Assembly (NCBI GenBank): GCA_028691575.1
Contig: JAQUYY010000027.1
Span: 1-13,511 of the forward strand
Source: Candidatus Gastranaerophilales bacterium
GTDB taxonomy: Bacteria > Cyanobacteriota > Vampirovibrionia > Gastranaerophilales > JAQUYY01
Reading direction: 5' to 3'
DNA: 13,511 nucleotides
Notes under the pieces: generated by a model
Seen by the model: the letters and a program-made list of their open reading frames with translations, nothing else
Told to the model about the DNA's origin: nothing
Databases searched by the model: none
Shown: one piece after another, positions 13,319 through 13,511 of the stretch
Layout of the letters: the number at the start of each line of letters is the position of its first letter
How positions within the stretch are numbered: the first letter of the stretch is position 1
Position numbers and translations under genes: made by a program

Positions 13319-13511
13319 TTAATAAAATTCTCCAAAACCAAAAGTAAATCGGCCTTTTTTCTTAAGACCAGCGCCTAACTGAGTGATTGGAATACCATAA
13401 TCAAATTTAACCGGTCCTAACCCTGGAATATTAACCCTTAAACCTAACCCTGTCGAAATACCGTTTCCGCATCTGTTATATATTTGATTGGTTAAAGTTT
13501 CTTGCATCAAC
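13319..13511 (-). CDS. bamA: C-terminal end of BamA (Omp85), partial
   Basis: Only the last 63 or so residues are inside the window; the gene enters from the right edge. The visible part is the end of an outer-membrane beta-barrel: STGLGLRVNIPGLGPVKFDY followed by a final strand GRFTFGFGEFY. The pattern of a glycine-rich strand, a GP turn, an alternating F/G strand and a terminal aromatic residue is that of BamA-type Omp85 proteins. BamA is the core of the machine that folds and inserts outer-membrane proteins. The next gene, skp/ompH, supports BamA over the related TamA. The C-terminal residue is tyrosine rather than the commoner phenylalanine. Confidence 0.85.
   Translation of the reverse strand, partial: LMQETLTNQIYNRCGNGISTGLGLRVNIPGLGPVKFDYGIPITQLGAGLKKKGRFTFGFGEFY

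Noticed and set aside
13312..13323. Second copy of ATTAATATTAAT as a shared operator with etfBA.
   Set aside because: It spans the bamA stop codon inside an operon, and a pure A/T 12-mer can recur by chance in DNA this AT-rich.
1..13511. CRISPR array, insertion sequence, rRNA or complete tRNA.
   Set aside because: No regularly spaced direct repeats, transposase-like frame or conserved RNA core was seen on either strand.

Overview
This window is AT-rich bacterial DNA with dense coding and standard stop codons. The organism has a Gram-negative-type (diderm) envelope: the right edge carries the end of a BamA/Omp85 outer-membrane assembly gene followed by a Skp/OmpH-type periplasmic chaperone gene. 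The combination of AT-rich genes, an EtfBA pair, a small Flp-type pilin-like gene and multidomain zinc-ribbon/TPR signalling proteins would fit a gut Vampirovibrionia (Melainabacteria, Gastranaerophilales) genome. That placement is an inference from gene style, not shown by a marker gene.

Layout. Positions 1-90 hold two consecutive hairpins, the second an intrinsic terminator of a gene lying to the left. 122-754 (+) is endonuclease III (nth). A bidirectional terminator separates it from the convergent etfB-etfA operon (minus strand, 2656 to 806). A roughly 300-base spacer upstream of etfB holds a probable promoter, an inverted repeat, a tRNA-like fragment and one copy of a short dispersed repeat. 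2981-6508 (-) encodes a 1175-residue protein with three zinc ribbons, a degenerate nucleotide-cyclase-like domain, a degenerate AAA/STAND-like ATPase domain and a TPR-like C-terminal half. Divergent from it, at 6698-8289 (+), is a translationally coupled pair: a three-helix MotA/TolQ/ExbB-type channel and a MotB/OmpA-type peptidoglycan-binding partner, resembling the ZorA/ZorB motor of Zorya anti-phage systems.

8371-9897 (-) is the glycolytic enzyme GpmI. A 367-base spacer follows with two tandem copies of the same dispersed repeat and a promoter. 10265-12609 (+) is a two-gene signalling operon: a soluble PAS histidine kinase overlapping a REC-GGDEF-REC protein whose first receiver and GGDEF motifs are degenerate. 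Directly abutting it on the other strand is a third operon (13511 to 12610): bamA end, skp/ompH and a small Flp-type prepilin-like protein.

How the genes work together. The metabolic genes (etfBA, gpmI) and nth are housekeeping. The kinase and REC-GGDEF-REC protein probably form one phosphorelay. The region most worth attention is 2981-8289: an ion-driven stator-like pair with no flagellar genes and no recognisable Zorya effector, divergent from a large protein built from apparently inactive enzyme domains. The second is a 48-49-base repeat with a GGGACATTTT core, found three times and only between genes.
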